Assembly: GCA_041752115.1 (NCBI GenBank)
Contig: JBGSHS010000373.1
Span: 1 to 64,000 of the forward strand
Length of the DNA stretch: 64,000 nucleotides
Direction: 5' to 3'
From: JAJRVM01 sp041752115
Lineage (GTDB): Bacteria > Planctomycetota > Planctomycetia > Pirellulales > Pirellulaceae
The notes beneath the pieces are model-generated. The model was not told the DNA's origin. It was given only the letters and a program-made list of their open reading frames with translations, and ran no database searches. This document shows positions 8,870 to 17,784 of this stretch, in pieces. A program made the position numbers and the translations under genes. The number at the start of each line of letters is the position of its first letter. Position 1 is the stretch's first letter.

Positions 8870-9628
8870 ATGCGTATCGGCTTATTCGTTCCTTGTTACA
8901 TCGATCAGCTTTACCCCGACGTAGCATTGGCGACCGTGGAAGTTTTGGAACAGCTGGGGGTGGAGGTGGAGTTCCCCACCGAGCAGACCTGCTGTGGACA
9001 GCCGATGGCCAATACGGGCTGCCAACATGAGACGCGTCCTTTAGCGCAGAAATTCCTGAGGATCTTTCGCGATTACGAGCGTGTGGTGTGTCCGTCGGGG
9101 AGTTGTGTAGCGATGGTGCGTCATCAATATGAGGACTATCTGCACGGCGAGCCGGGGTTTGAGCACCTGAGAGCGAACACGTTCGAGCTGTGCGAGTTCC
9201 TGGTGGACGTCTTGAAGCTCGGTCGCTTCGAGGGGGCTTTTCCGCACCAGGTAGGGATTCATCAGAGCTGCCATGGACTGCGTGGTTTGCGGATGGCCCA
9301 CGCCAGCGAGCTGATCGAGCCGATGTACAGTAAGATGCGTCAGTTGCTCGAATCGCTCGAGGGAATCCGGTTTTCGCAGCTCGAACGTCCGGACGAATGT
9401 TGTGGCTTTGGTGGCACCTTTGCCATTAATGAAGAAGCGGTTTCCTGCCAGATGGGGCTGGACCGTTTGGCAGACCATCAGCGGGCTGGAACCGAGGTTC
9501 TGACGGCTCCAGACATGTCGTGCCTGATGCATTTGGCGGGGCTGTTGCGGCGTCAGAATTCCCATATCCGGATCATGCACATCGCACAGATTCTGGCAGG
9601 CCGCGAGGTTCCCAACGGCCACCGGTAG
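8870..9628 (+). CDS. lutA: Lactate utilization protein A, Fe-S (CCG-domain) subunit
   Basis: 252 residues. Begins MRIGLFVPCYIDQLYP and carries the two cysteine-rich CCG modules of the family: TCCGQPMANTG at about residue 40 and DECCGFGGTFA at about 176, with VCPSGSCVAM and HQSCHGLR between. These ligate Fe-S clusters in heterodisulfide-reductase-like subunits. LutABC together form the cytochrome-independent L-lactate oxidation complex that yields pyruvate. Its normal length and the downstream lutB and lutC make this secure. The gap to lutB is 72 bases. Confidence 0.96.
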   Translation: MRIGLFVPCYIDQLYPDVALATVEVLEQLGVEVEFPTEQTCCGQPMANTGCQHETRPLAQKFLRIFRDYERVVCPSGSCVAMVRHQYEDYLHGEPGFEHLRANTFELCEFLVDVLKLGRFEGAFPHQVGIHQSCHGLRGLRMAHASELIEPMYSKMRQLLESLEGIRFSQLERPDECCGFGGTFAINEEAVSCQMGLDRLADHQRAGTEVLTAPDMSCLMHLAGLLRRQNSHIRIMHIAQILAGREVPNGHR

Positions 9629-9700
9629 CTCGGTCACCGCGAGCGCCGCGATCCTCTCTCTGGCCACAGGCGATTTGAGTTAGCAGGAAGAGCAGCGACT

Positions 9701-11086
9701 ATGGCTCATGCAAACATTGAACATGCGGTTGACGCGGCCCGGTTCATCGACAATCAGGAGCGCACGCACTGGCACGATCAGGCGTTATGGTTTGTGCGCG
9801 TCAAGCGGGACCGAGCGGCCGGCTCCGTGGCGGAGTGGGAAGAACTCCGCTCGCGCGCCGCTCAGATCAAGCGACACACGATGTCGCGGTTGGCTGACTA
9901 CCTGGAGCAGTTTGAAGAGCAGGCAACGCGGCGCGGTGTTCACGTGCATTGGGCCCGCACGGCGGAAGACCACAACCGGATCGTGCTGGAGATCTTGTCC
10001 CGCCACCACGTGGAGCGGGTGGTCAAGAGCAAGTCGATGCTGACCGAAGAGTGTCACCTGAATCCTTTTCTGGAACGCCATGGCATTGAAGTGGTCGACA
10101 CCGATCTGGGCGAGCGGATCGTACAGCTGCGCAAGGAACCGCCGAGTCACATTGTGCTGCCGGCGATTCACATCAAGAAACAGGAGGTGGGGGAGACGTT
10201 TCACCAGCATCTCGGCACGGAGAAAGGGGCCAGCGACCCGAATTATCTGACCGAAGCGGCCCGCGGGCACTTGCGCAGCAAGTTCATGGCTGCGGAAGCC
10301 GGGATTACGGGGGTGAACTTTGCCGTGGCCGAGACGGGGGGGTTCGTCGTCTGTACCAACGAGGGCAACGCGGATATCGGCATCTCACTGCCGCGACTGC
10401 ATATCGCCTGTATGGGCATTGAGAAGTTGATACCACGAGCTGCCGATCTGGCAGTCTTCACCCGGCTGCTCGCGCGCAATGCCACAGGCCAGCCGATCAC
10501 CACGTACACATCTCATTTCCACGCCGCACCTCCCGGCGGTGAACTGCACGTCGTGCTGGTCGATCATGGCCGCAGCGCGTTACGGACCAGCTCGAAGTTC
10601 CGCGAAGCGCTCTGCTGTATTCGCTGCGGGGCCTGTTTGAACACCTGTCCGGTCTATCGTCGCAGCGGCGGCTACAGTTATCACGCGACCATTCCTGGCC
10701 CGATTGGCTCGGTGCTCAACGCCACGCAGGACGCCAAGACCTACCATTCGCTGCCGTATGCCTGCAGTCTGTGCGGATCGTGTTCCGATGTCTGCCCCGT
10801 CAAGATCCCGCTCGACCAGCAGCTGCTGGCGTTACGTGGCGAAATCGCTGAGCAGAAGTATCTGCCGCTTTCCAAGCGAGTCTTGATGAAGCTGACCAGT
10901 TTCGTCATGTGCCGCACGTGGCTCTTCAATCTCTCGGGCAAAGTGGCGCGTCGGATCATGCCCTGGATGCCACGGTTCCTGATCTACAACCGGCTCAACG
11001 CCTGGGGCAGACAGCGTGAGATTCCGGAGTTTCCCAAGCAGAGTTTTCGCGAGCTATATAAGAAACGACATGAGCAGTCGAGATAA
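9701..11086 (+). CDS. lutB: Lactate utilization protein B, LUD plus two 4Fe-4S clusters
   Basis: 461 residues, the normal length. The N-terminal two-thirds form a LUD domain (TEECHLNPFLERHGIEVVDTDLG, GVNFAVAETGGFVV, HVVLVDHGRS). Two ferredoxin motifs follow, CIRCGACLNTCP near residue 306 and CSLCGSCSDVCP near 355, and the C-terminus is basic (FPKQSFRELYKKR). In the family it relays electrons in lactate oxidation. It lies between lutA and lutC; its last 17 bases overlap the lutC start, so the two are translationally linked. Confidence 0.96.
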   Translation: MAHANIEHAVDAARFIDNQERTHWHDQALWFVRVKRDRAAGSVAEWEELRSRAAQIKRHTMSRLADYLEQFEEQATRRGVHVHWARTAEDHNRIVLEILSRHHVERVVKSKSMLTEECHLNPFLERHGIEVVDTDLGERIVQLRKEPPSHIVLPAIHIKKQEVGETFHQHLGTEKGASDPNYLTEAARGHLRSKFMAAEAGITGVNFAVAETGGFVVCTNEGNADIGISLPRLHIACMGIEKLIPRAADLAVFTRLLARNATGQPITTYTSHFHAAPPGGELHVVLVDHGRSALRTSSKFREALCCIRCGACLNTCPVYRRSGGYSYHATIPGPIGSVLNATQDAKTYHSLPYACSLCGSCSDVCPVKIPLDQQLLALRGEIAEQKYLPLSKRVLMKLTSFVMCRTWLFNLSGKVARRIMPWMPRFLIYNRLNAWGRQREIPEFPKQSFRELYKKRHEQSR

Positions 11087-11666
11087 GATTCTGAGCGATT
11101 TGCGGGCGGAGCGGATTCCGGACGTGGCGTTGCCGCCGACGGCAGGAAATTGGACTGTCTATGACGACCCACGGCAACAGTTCGTCCAGGTGCTGGAAGC
11201 GGTGGGCGGGCGAGCGGTGACGGCACCCGATGAAGGATCGCTGGAAACAGCACTCTCCGGCATCGATGTCTATCGTCAGGCCGCGCGGATCTGGTCTCTG
11301 CTGCCTGGTATCCCATCGGCCGGAGGAAACTGGTCCGAAGTGACCGATCCGCACGATCTGGAAACGCTCGAATGTTGCCTGGTACCCGGTGAATTCGGCG
11401 TGGCGGAAAACGGTGCCGTATGGATCACCCATACGATCATCCCCCAACGGGCGGCGTTGTTCGTCACCCAGCATCTCATCCTGGTGATCAACGCTGACCA
11501 GCTGGTGCACAATATGCACGAGGCGTATGACCGCATATCGTTCGAACAGGCCCAATTCGGAATCTTCATCTCGGGACCATCGAAAACCGCTGATATCGAA
11601 CAATCCCTGGTGATCGGTGCGCATGGAGCTCGCTCGCTGACCGTCGTGCTCCTGGGGGGCCGCTAA
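11070..11666 (+). CDS. lutC: Lactate utilization protein C (LUD domain)
   Basis: About 198 residues. I place the start at the ATG at 11070 (MSSRDKILSDLRAERIPD), inside the end of lutB; an open frame extends upstream but only as a shadow of lutB. The LUD domain is seen in VYDDPRQQFVQVLEAVGG, GVAENGAVWITH, LFVTQHLILVINADQLV and FGIFISGPSKTADIEQSLV, the last being the usual family signature. It completes the LutABC set. No dedicated lactate permease or regulator is adjacent in this window. Confidence 0.94.
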   Translation: MSSRDKILSDLRAERIPDVALPPTAGNWTVYDDPRQQFVQVLEAVGGRAVTAPDEGSLETALSGIDVYRQAARIWSLLPGIPSAGGNWSEVTDPHDLETLECCLVPGEFGVAENGAVWITHTIIPQRAALFVTQHLILVINADQLVHNMHEAYDRISFEQAQFGIFISGPSKTADIEQSLVIGAHGARSLTVVLLGGR

Positions 11667-11705
11667 CTGCGGTGGCTGCTAACTGCTCTCGGGACGACGA
11701 CTCTC

Positions 11706-12437
11706 ATGCGACTCAGGTTGGTCACGTACAACATCCACAAGGGCATCGGTGGGATTGATCGCCTTTACCGGCTGGATCGAGTCACGGAGGCGTTACGGCA
11801 CTGCGCGCCCGATATCGTGCTGCTCCAGGAGGTGGATGATGGCGTGCCACGTTCGCGCAACGATCGCCAGGTCGATTTACTGAGCGAGTGGTTGCAGCTG
11901 CCCTACCGCGCTTACCAGCCGAACGTCAAACTGAAGATGGGCCACTACGGGAACGCGATCCTCAGCCGATTCCCGCTGACCGACGTGCACGATCTGGACT
12001 TGACTCTTCCACTCAAGAAGCGGCGGCGCGCGTTGGTCGCACATTGCCGCCTGAAAGATGACAGCCATTCGCGCACACTGCTGCTGTTCAATGTCCACCT
12101 CGGCCTGGCTGGATTTGAACGTACGATTCAGCTCAAACGGATCCTGACGTGCCACTCGCTGGTCCACGCGCGTCAGCATACGGCAGTCATTGTGGCGGGC
12201 GACTACAACGATGTGTGGGGAACTCTGGGGAGGCGGCTGATGGAACCCGCCGGCTTCCGCGCTGCGTGCCTGCGTCGACGCACCTTTCCGGCGGTCTTGC
12301 CGATGCGGCCGCTGGACCGGGTGTACTTTCGCGGCGACTTGGAGGTGAACCACAGCTTCGCCTCGCGGACCGAAGTGGCTCGACACGCCTCAGATCACCT
12401 CCCCTTGGTCGTTGACTTTCGCGTTCCCTCGCACTGA
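11706..12437 (+). CDS. Endonuclease/exonuclease/phosphatase (EEP) family hydrolase
   Basis: 243 residues. The EEP fold is seen in RLVTYNIHKGIGG (metal-binding Asn), DIVLLQEVDDG (Glu), LLFNVHLGL (catalytic His), VIVAGDYNDVWG (Asp/Asn pair) and HASDHLPLVVDF (final Asp-His). It has no signal peptide. Members of this family cleave DNA, phosphoinositides or other phosphodiesters, so the substrate is open. It sits 39 bases after lutC on the same strand and may be co-transcribed, but nothing ties it to lactate. Confidence 0.9.
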   Translation: MRLRLVTYNIHKGIGGIDRLYRLDRVTEALRHCAPDIVLLQEVDDGVPRSRNDRQVDLLSEWLQLPYRAYQPNVKLKMGHYGNAILSRFPLTDVHDLDLTLPLKKRRRALVAHCRLKDDSHSRTLLLFNVHLGLAGFERTIQLKRILTCHSLVHARQHTAVIVAGDYNDVWGTLGRRLMEPAGFRAACLRRRTFPAVLPMRPLDRVYFRGDLEVNHSFASRTEVARHASDHLPLVVDFRVPSH

Positions 12438-12538
12438 AGTGTCCCGGTCAGATTGCCCTTCCAGGCACATGGCCAGCGGATCGTGCGGCAGAGTGGGCTC
12501 CAGGGTCGCTGTTCCTTCGCTGTTGCCGCTGACCGACT

Positions 12539-13714
12539 TCAGGCCTCGCTCCGCCGCAGTTCGAGCAGCGTGAGTTCGGGCGGGCAGTTCAGCCGTATCG
12601 TGTGCACGCCCGACAGTCCGCGGCTGACATGCAGCAGCGTGGGAGGAGCGGAGAAGACGCCACTGGCATATCGGACACCGTAACGGCTGGGACAAACGAC
12701 CGGCCCGATGACCGGGAATCGAATCTGACCGCCGTGCGTATGACCGGCCAGCATTACATCGAACCGATGGCGACGCGCCCACGCAAGAGGGTCAGGTGAG
12801 TGCGAAAGCAAGATGGAAAACGGTCGCCCAATGGAGTCGAATGGAGGCACCTCCGGCGCCGGAGGAAACCACGGACACTCGTTGCCGCTGATTAACACAT
12901 CGGTGCCTCGAATGCGCCGCACAATGCTGCGCCCGCCAACATCCTCCAATTGACTGTCCACCAGCGCCCGCCTGAGCTGCTGTACATCGGCCAACCGCTG
13001 GTCATGGTTGCCCAGCAACACGTAGACTCCGAAATGACTGGTCAGCTTCCCCAACGTATCGGGAATCCAGTCGATGCAGATCGCTTTGTCGACCAAGTCG
13101 CCTGTTACGGCCACCAACTCAGGATCCCAGCGATTGGTCTCCTCGATCGCCGCCTCGAAGAACGCGCGCGACAACTGGCCGGTCATATGCAAGTCGGTCA
13201 CCTGGGCGATCCGCAATCCTTCCAGATCCAACGGCAGGCCTGGCACCACCAACAGCTTATGCTGACAGTGGATCTCCAGGATCTGGTTGCCGGGAAAGCC
13301 ACCCAACCACCTCGTCATTCGATCTCCGTAAAGCCGCGAACCAAGCGTTTCCCGCAGGTCCAATACATGAGTCCTGTTGGCCAGTAGACCGGAAGGCGAG
13401 AATTCCGCCCACCGACGCACGCCCCACGCCACGCTGACGTACACGAGCATCGCCCAGCAGATGCCGGCCCAGCTAAGTACCAGCCAATGGACTTGCTCCC
13501 CCGCCCCCCACATCCAGAATCGGCCCTGCCACACAACCCAGCCGGTAACGAACAGAAGTGACGCCAGCATCGCCACAATCACAAACTTCTCGAGCCTCTG
13601 AACCAGACGTGACGCCAGCCCACTGGCGTGGAGCCGATTGTAGAGCCAAGTCCAACACGCGACATGCCCAATGATCGTCGCGCCAGCCAGACAATACGAA
13701 ACGGTCGGTTCCAT
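12539..13714 (-). CDS. Membrane-anchored metallophosphoesterase (YkuE-like)
   Basis: 391 residues. The first about 110 residues hold several hydrophobic segments (CLAGATIIGHVACWTWLY, FVIVAMLASLLFVTGWVVW, WLVLSWAGICWAMLVYVSVA). The calcineurin-like domain follows with IAQVTDLHM (~173), VAVTGDLVD (~203), YVLLGNHDQ (~237) and MLAGHTHGGQ (~326), all metal ligands present. Close relatives include YkuE-like enzymes that release lipid-linked phosphates; this cannot be resolved here. It converges on the EEP gene. Confidence 0.92.
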   Translation of the reverse strand: MEPTVSYCLAGATIIGHVACWTWLYNRLHASGLASRLVQRLEKFVIVAMLASLLFVTGWVVWQGRFWMWGAGEQVHWLVLSWAGICWAMLVYVSVAWGVRRWAEFSPSGLLANRTHVLDLRETLGSRLYGDRMTRWLGGFPGNQILEIHCQHKLLVVPGLPLDLEGLRIAQVTDLHMTGQLSRAFFEAAIEETNRWDPELVAVTGDLVDKAICIDWIPDTLGKLTSHFGVYVLLGNHDQRLADVQQLRRALVDSQLEDVGGRSIVRRIRGTDVLISGNECPWFPPAPEVPPFDSIGRPFSILLSHSPDPLAWARRHRFDVMLAGHTHGGQIRFPVIGPVVCPSRYGVRYASGVFSAPPTLLHVSRGLSGVHTIRLNCPPELTLLELRRSEA

Positions 13715-13873
13715 CTCGGCTCCTAATCCAGCTACTCCCGTTCAATCCAGGGTACCCACCCAATATAGTGGCGAGTTGCGCCGCGGCGTCGATGTAGGCC
13801 CGGCCTGCGTGGAGTGACACCCGCACCACGGTTAAAGACGGGGAACTGCCCAGGAAACACCATGCCGCCCAGA

Positions 13874-15592
13874 TCAAACATGCGACACGTCGGCGTGGAC
13901 GTCCAGAATCGTCTCGACTGTTTCCAGCAATTGATCCAGCCGAAACGGCTTATAGAGAATGGCCTTGGGGTGTAAGCCGGCTCGGCGAGCGTTCACGATG
14001 GAATGGCCGGGATCCCAGCCGAAGCTGGACATCAGGATCAGCGGCACGCGGTCCATAATCTCCATCAACTTCAGCAGCAGTTCATAGCCGGTCATATCGG
14101 GAAGACGGATATCGGCGATGATCACGTCGTACGCCATTCGATAGCGGACCATCAGCACTGCTTCTCGCCCTTCGTGCGCCGTCTCCACTTCACACCCGTA
14201 CCGATCCAGTCGCTGGTGCGCGTCGTTCCGCACCGACTCGTCCGCATCAACAACCAGTACCCGTCGGTTGGCAAGTTTCGGGCGTTTCTCCAGCTGAGCG
14301 GTCGCGGGAACGGCTTCTGCGGGAGCCATCTTCTGGCCGATCTTCTGAATGCTCTGCTTGATGTCACGTGCATGCCGCAGAATGTCATTGAGTCGCTCTT
14401 CCACTTCGGGATCGCAACCAGCATCCCGCTCGCGCTCAATCACGTTGACGGCATTGTTCAGAATCTCGTCCACCGGCAGAGCCACGGCACTGTGAATCGC
14501 CTCAACACTCTGCTGAGCGGCGTTGGCCTTCTGGGCGACGAGCAATTCCAGCGTATTGAGCGCCACGGCCACGCTGCGCGAAAAGATCTCGAGGAACTGC
14601 AAATCACTCTCGCTGAACGCACGCGGCTCAGGACTCTCCACATTGAACGTGCCGATGACCTGGTCATTCCAGATCAGCGGCACGGTCAACGAACTCTTGG
14701 CTCCCAGGAACGCCTCCAGGTACAACCGATCTTCATCGGTATCTTCACACAAATAGCTCTTGCCGGTCGCTGCGACAAAACCCGTCACGCCATTGTCTCG
14801 AGGTCGAGCGAAGAGGGGACGTCGAGCCGCCTCGAGGGCCAGCCCTTCCGACAGCAGCGGCCGCAACTCCAACGTGTCCTGGTCCAGCAGGCGAATCTCA
14901 ATCACGTTGAAGTTGAGCAGGTGCCGCGTGAAATGGAGGATGTTGTGTTTGAGCAATTCGATGCGGTCTTCCACCTCCATCTGAAAGACCTCGTCGGGCG
15001 TCAGGTTCGCCAGCTCGACCCCCGCTTTGTGAATGGCAGCCAGCTTCTGCTGCTGCAATTTCTCCACCGTGATGTCTCGGATCGTAACGATCAGATTCAG
15101 CGGCTGCTGATCAGGTTGCCGCACCGGCGCCGCATGCACCTCGAAGTAGCGGTTCTCTCCAACCCGCAACGTCGAACTACTCGACTGCCCTAACGCCAAG
15201 GCCGTATGGAAGGGACAGAAGTCGGGTCCCAAGATTTCGGGATTGCCCAATGCACCAAAGAAACTCTGCCCAATGATTTCGTAATCGCCACACCACTGCC
15301 GGAATTGGGGATTCCCCCAGATGATCTGGTTCTCCGGATCAAGCAGACAAACTCCGTCGGGCATGCCTGCCAATATCTGCTCGTTCTGCAGCAGTCGACC
15401 GACCTGAAGTGACTCATTCAGGTGCTGCGATCGGACATACAACCCGTCATACTGCTGGTCCGAAAGTCGAGCGAACGCGCGGAGCGGGTCGCGCTCAATC
15501 ACCACATCACAAGCCTCGCGCATCCCTACAGGAATACAACGTGCTGTGTCGTCGCAGTCACAGATGCAGAGAATTTTGGGTTTCTCAACCAA
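13874..15592 (-). CDS. PAS-GAF-receiver signalling protein
   Basis: 572 residues. The N-terminal about 65 residues resemble a degenerate receiver (KILCICDCDDTARCIPVGM). A PAS domain follows at about 70-185 (MPDGVCLLDPENQIIWGNPQF...TIRDITVEKLQQQK), then a GAF domain at about 205-370 (GVTGFVAATGKSYLCED, SLTVPLIWNDQVIGTFNVESP). A helical linker leads to a C-terminal receiver at about 442-565 (RRVLVVDADES, phospho-acceptor Asp in ADIRLPDMTG, Lys in LYKPF). There is no histidine-kinase, GGDEF or HTH output. The start is an unusual TTG, supported by AGGAGG ten bases upstream and an open frame that begins there. It probably works with an unlinked kinase. Confidence 0.88.
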   Translation of the reverse strand: MVEKPKILCICDCDDTARCIPVGMREACDVVIERDPLRAFARLSDQQYDGLYVRSQHLNESLQVGRLLQNEQILAGMPDGVCLLDPENQIIWGNPQFRQWCGDYEIIGQSFFGALGNPEILGPDFCPFHTALALGQSSSSTLRVGENRYFEVHAAPVRQPDQQPLNLIVTIRDITVEKLQQQKLAAIHKAGVELANLTPDEVFQMEVEDRIELLKHNILHFTRHLLNFNVIEIRLLDQDTLELRPLLSEGLALEAARRPLFARPRDNGVTGFVAATGKSYLCEDTDEDRLYLEAFLGAKSSLTVPLIWNDQVIGTFNVESPEPRAFSESDLQFLEIFSRSVAVALNTLELLVAQKANAAQQSVEAIHSAVALPVDEILNNAVNVIERERDAGCDPEVEERLNDILRHARDIKQSIQKIGQKMAPAEAVPATAQLEKRPKLANRRVLVVDADESVRNDAHQRLDRYGCEVETAHEGREAVLMVRYRMAYDVIIADIRLPDMTGYELLLKLMEIMDRVPLILMSSFGWDPGHSIVNARRAGLHPKAILYKPFRLDQLLETVETILDVHADVSHV

Positions 15593-16035
15593 TCCCCAAA
15601 CTCCTCCTAAAGAACGCCCCTTCCACCAGAAAAATTATAAGAGCGGTTTTACTTGGCCACAACCGCCAACGGACCAACCTTCTGATACATCGGCAAATCG
15701 GCTGCGGATTTCCAATACCCCTCAAGACTGCCCCCGCTTTCCCGACCTCCGTGAGTCATTCAAATCTTGCTGTCGGTACCACCGATCGTCCAGTCTTTTC
15801 CGCCTCCTGCTGCCATCCCACTTTTCTCCGCTCCACACGGCATCATAACGTCGCAGCTCGTCCCAAGACAATCATACTGCGCCCATCATAAGTGTTCCAA
15901 TCGGGCGAATCGCTATCGAAAAACCGCAGCGGCAGGGCCAGCGGGCATCAAGTCGATAACATGTACACCAACCGGTTGCACCAGATCGCTTGCTGGCGGC
16001 CACTGATTCTCACTGCACGTAGGAGGGACCGATCC
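15593..16035. other. Intergenic divergent promoter region, no gene seen
   Basis: This 443-base gap separates the PAS-GAF-receiver gene from the small membrane protein. It is relatively A/T-rich near 15630-15650 (AAATTATAAGAG). Both promoters must lie here, but I cannot define them. I see no dyad or coding signal. Confidence 0.4.
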
Positions 16036-16281
16036 ATGTGGCGCTCACTGTTTCTCGCCGCCGGTATCGTGCTCTGCATTCTCGGCGCTGAATGCCTGAT
16101 CATGGAAAAAGCCGTACTGGCTAGTGATCCTGCCGCTGCGCAGCCCCCAGTGACCTTCTTCGCCCCCACGACTCCACCACCAAGCGAAATCAAACCACCA
16201 GAGTGGGCGCCCTGGAGTCTCCTGGCCAGCGGCGCCGTGGTGATCATCTACTCCTATTCGATACCCCGACGCAACGGGTAA
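16036..16281 (+). CDS. Small membrane protein, planctomycete type
   Basis: 81 residues from the ATG at 16036, preceded by TAGGAGG about nine bases upstream; the frame is open further upstream but without a ribosome site. Two membrane segments are predicted: SLFLAAGIVLCILGAECLIM at the N-terminus and LLASGAVVIIYSYSI near the C-terminus. They are separated by a Pro-rich stretch ending in PPEWAPWSLL; the protein ends in PRRNG. I recognise the pattern as a small protein recurrent in planctomycetes, but no function is known to me. Confidence 0.72.
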   Translation: MWRSLFLAAGIVLCILGAECLIMEKAVLASDPAAAQPPVTFFAPTTPPPSEIKPPEWAPWSLLASGAVVIIYSYSIPRRNG

Positions 16282-16619
16282 ATCTACTCCTCTTAATCCA
16301 ACGTGAAGGCGTTGAACCTCCCATTGAATGGTGTCCCCCTGCGCACCGTGTGGGGTCAATAGGCCACAACGGAAACACTAATACACCCGCTCCGAGTAAC
16401 GAGCGCGTCTCTCCCGCGCCCACCGTACATCGGAGAACAATCTAACGTCCGACCAGTGCCGTCGCGAATCCACGACAGACTGGCAATAAGCTGCTTGAAG
16501 TACAGGCGGTACCCCTTAGCGACGAGCAACTCGCCGTTAAACGGACGCTAAAGTCGCTCGCTCCAGCTTTAGTCAACTGCCACATTCAAACATCGGAGTC
16601 ACGGCGGCGGCGAAATCGC
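16282..16619. other. Intergenic region with a candidate dispersed repeat at 16514-16575
   Basis: This 338-base gap has no gene. At 16514-16575 a stretch contains ACTCGCCGTTAAACG and CTAAAGTCGCTCGCTCCAG followed by CTTTAG, forming short dyads (CGTTTAACG type and CTAAAG/CTTTAG). It resembles intergenic repeats I associate with planctomycete genomes, but there is no second copy in this window. Confidence 0.35.
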
Positions 16620-16793
16620 TCACCGAGACTTGGCCGGCTTCTTGATTTGCTCCAACCACTGTTCGTGATTTTCCGGAGGCGGGGGGAGAGTGCCCTCCAT
16701 CTTGGTCGCCTCCTCCTTGCCGCAACCGGCAGGGACGACCGTCATAATTGCGGCAAACAGGGCAATCAGGGTGGTGGCAACTATTCTCTTCAT
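16620..16793 (-). CDS. Small lipoprotein
   Basis: 57 residues. MKRIVATTLIALFAAIMTVVPAGCGK is a textbook lipoprotein signal with the lipobox VPAGC; the mature part is only about 34 residues (EEATKMEGTLPPPPENHEQW...). The frame is open for 70 codons upstream, but CAGGAG ten bases before this ATG and the signal peptide fix the start at 16793. It is probably anchored in a membrane facing the periplasm. Function unknown. Confidence 0.72.
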   Translation of the reverse strand: MKRIVATTLIALFAAIMTVVPAGCGKEEATKMEGTLPPPPENHEQWLEQIKKPAKSR

Positions 16794-17784
16794 ATTGGAC
16801 AACTCCTGTTGACGCTCGAAAGAACGACCAGTCGCATCGAAGCGACGAAGCGTCGCATCGCACCGCCACTCGCCCCCTGCCTCAGTCGAGTCGACCTGAT
16901 GCACGAATCGAACGGAATCGCTGGGGACGCAAAACCTCTCTCGCGTCCTTCTTACCATCGCCGTCTCGGCCGGATCAAGTACTTGGTACGTCGGCAGTCG
17001 CAACCATACGTGCGTAGTTTGGCAAAGGCTTCAGACCGCGAACGCCGCTGACATCCCCGTTCGATTCTCCCCGCGGTCTGCGCGACCGCGGCCACCGCCT
17101 GCCCGACCGCGGCCCAGCCTAACTACCGTTTCAGGGCCAGACAAGCCTCGACCGACCTGAGTACGGACCGCCTGACCTGGCAGAATTCGGCCCAACCCAC
17201 TCCGACGAACGGCCTGCTTGTCCCAGCATGGAACCGATCCTGCCTTCCACCGTCCCAAGCTAAACGCAGAGAAGAAGATCCACCGGTTGCAGAAAATATT
17301 CCAGATTCGCCGGATTACTCGGCCGGATCAGCCCATCGGATGCACCATCCACACCCACACCTATTCTCTCCCCGGGCTTCGATCGAGTTCGGCTGTTCGG
17401 GATATTGGGGGCTGGCGATCAGACCGGTGGCCCAGCGGGGCAGTCGAAAGAGCGTATTGCCGCACGCGGCCTGCTTGGGGAGAACGTGGGGCAGCACTCA
17501 GTTCGAGTCGTTTCACGGCGACTCGTGGAGACCACACCCATGGGGTGTGTGAGAAGATTGTCCAGCTCCGATTTTCGCAAGATTTGACCTGTTTGCCGTT
17601 CTTCGAGATACTGACAAACGCTGAATTCCAGTATACTTAAGTCAGATTTCCTATCGCTCGTCACGTGTCCGACGCTGAGTCCCCGCTCGGACGCAACCAT
17701 CAGCGGGATTGGGGAGCATGTGGAGCATGATGCCACAGGCTCGGATTCTACATCCCGTAAGTCACCGTTTCCGGGGAGACATTT
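16794..17784. other. Long intergenic region, 991 bases, no gene seen
   Basis: Several frames stay open on both strands, but their translations are Arg/Pro-rich, lack ribosome sites and show no motif. A candidate promoter for the downstream DUF1559 gene is at 17611-17637. Otherwise only short GC-rich dyads (around GACCGCGGCC, 17085-17115) are seen. Confidence 0.4.
17611..17637 (+). promoter_or_regulatory. Candidate sigma70-like promoter upstream of the DUF1559 gene
   Basis: CTGACA and TATACT lie 15 bases apart, slightly short of the ideal spacing, about 150 bases before the start codon. The evidence is weak and only by eye. Confidence 0.25.

Noticed and set aside
14003..15193. Plus-strand frame of 396 codons opposite the PAS-GAF-receiver gene
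   Set aside because: An antisense shadow of conserved GAF and PAS coding sequence; no start site.
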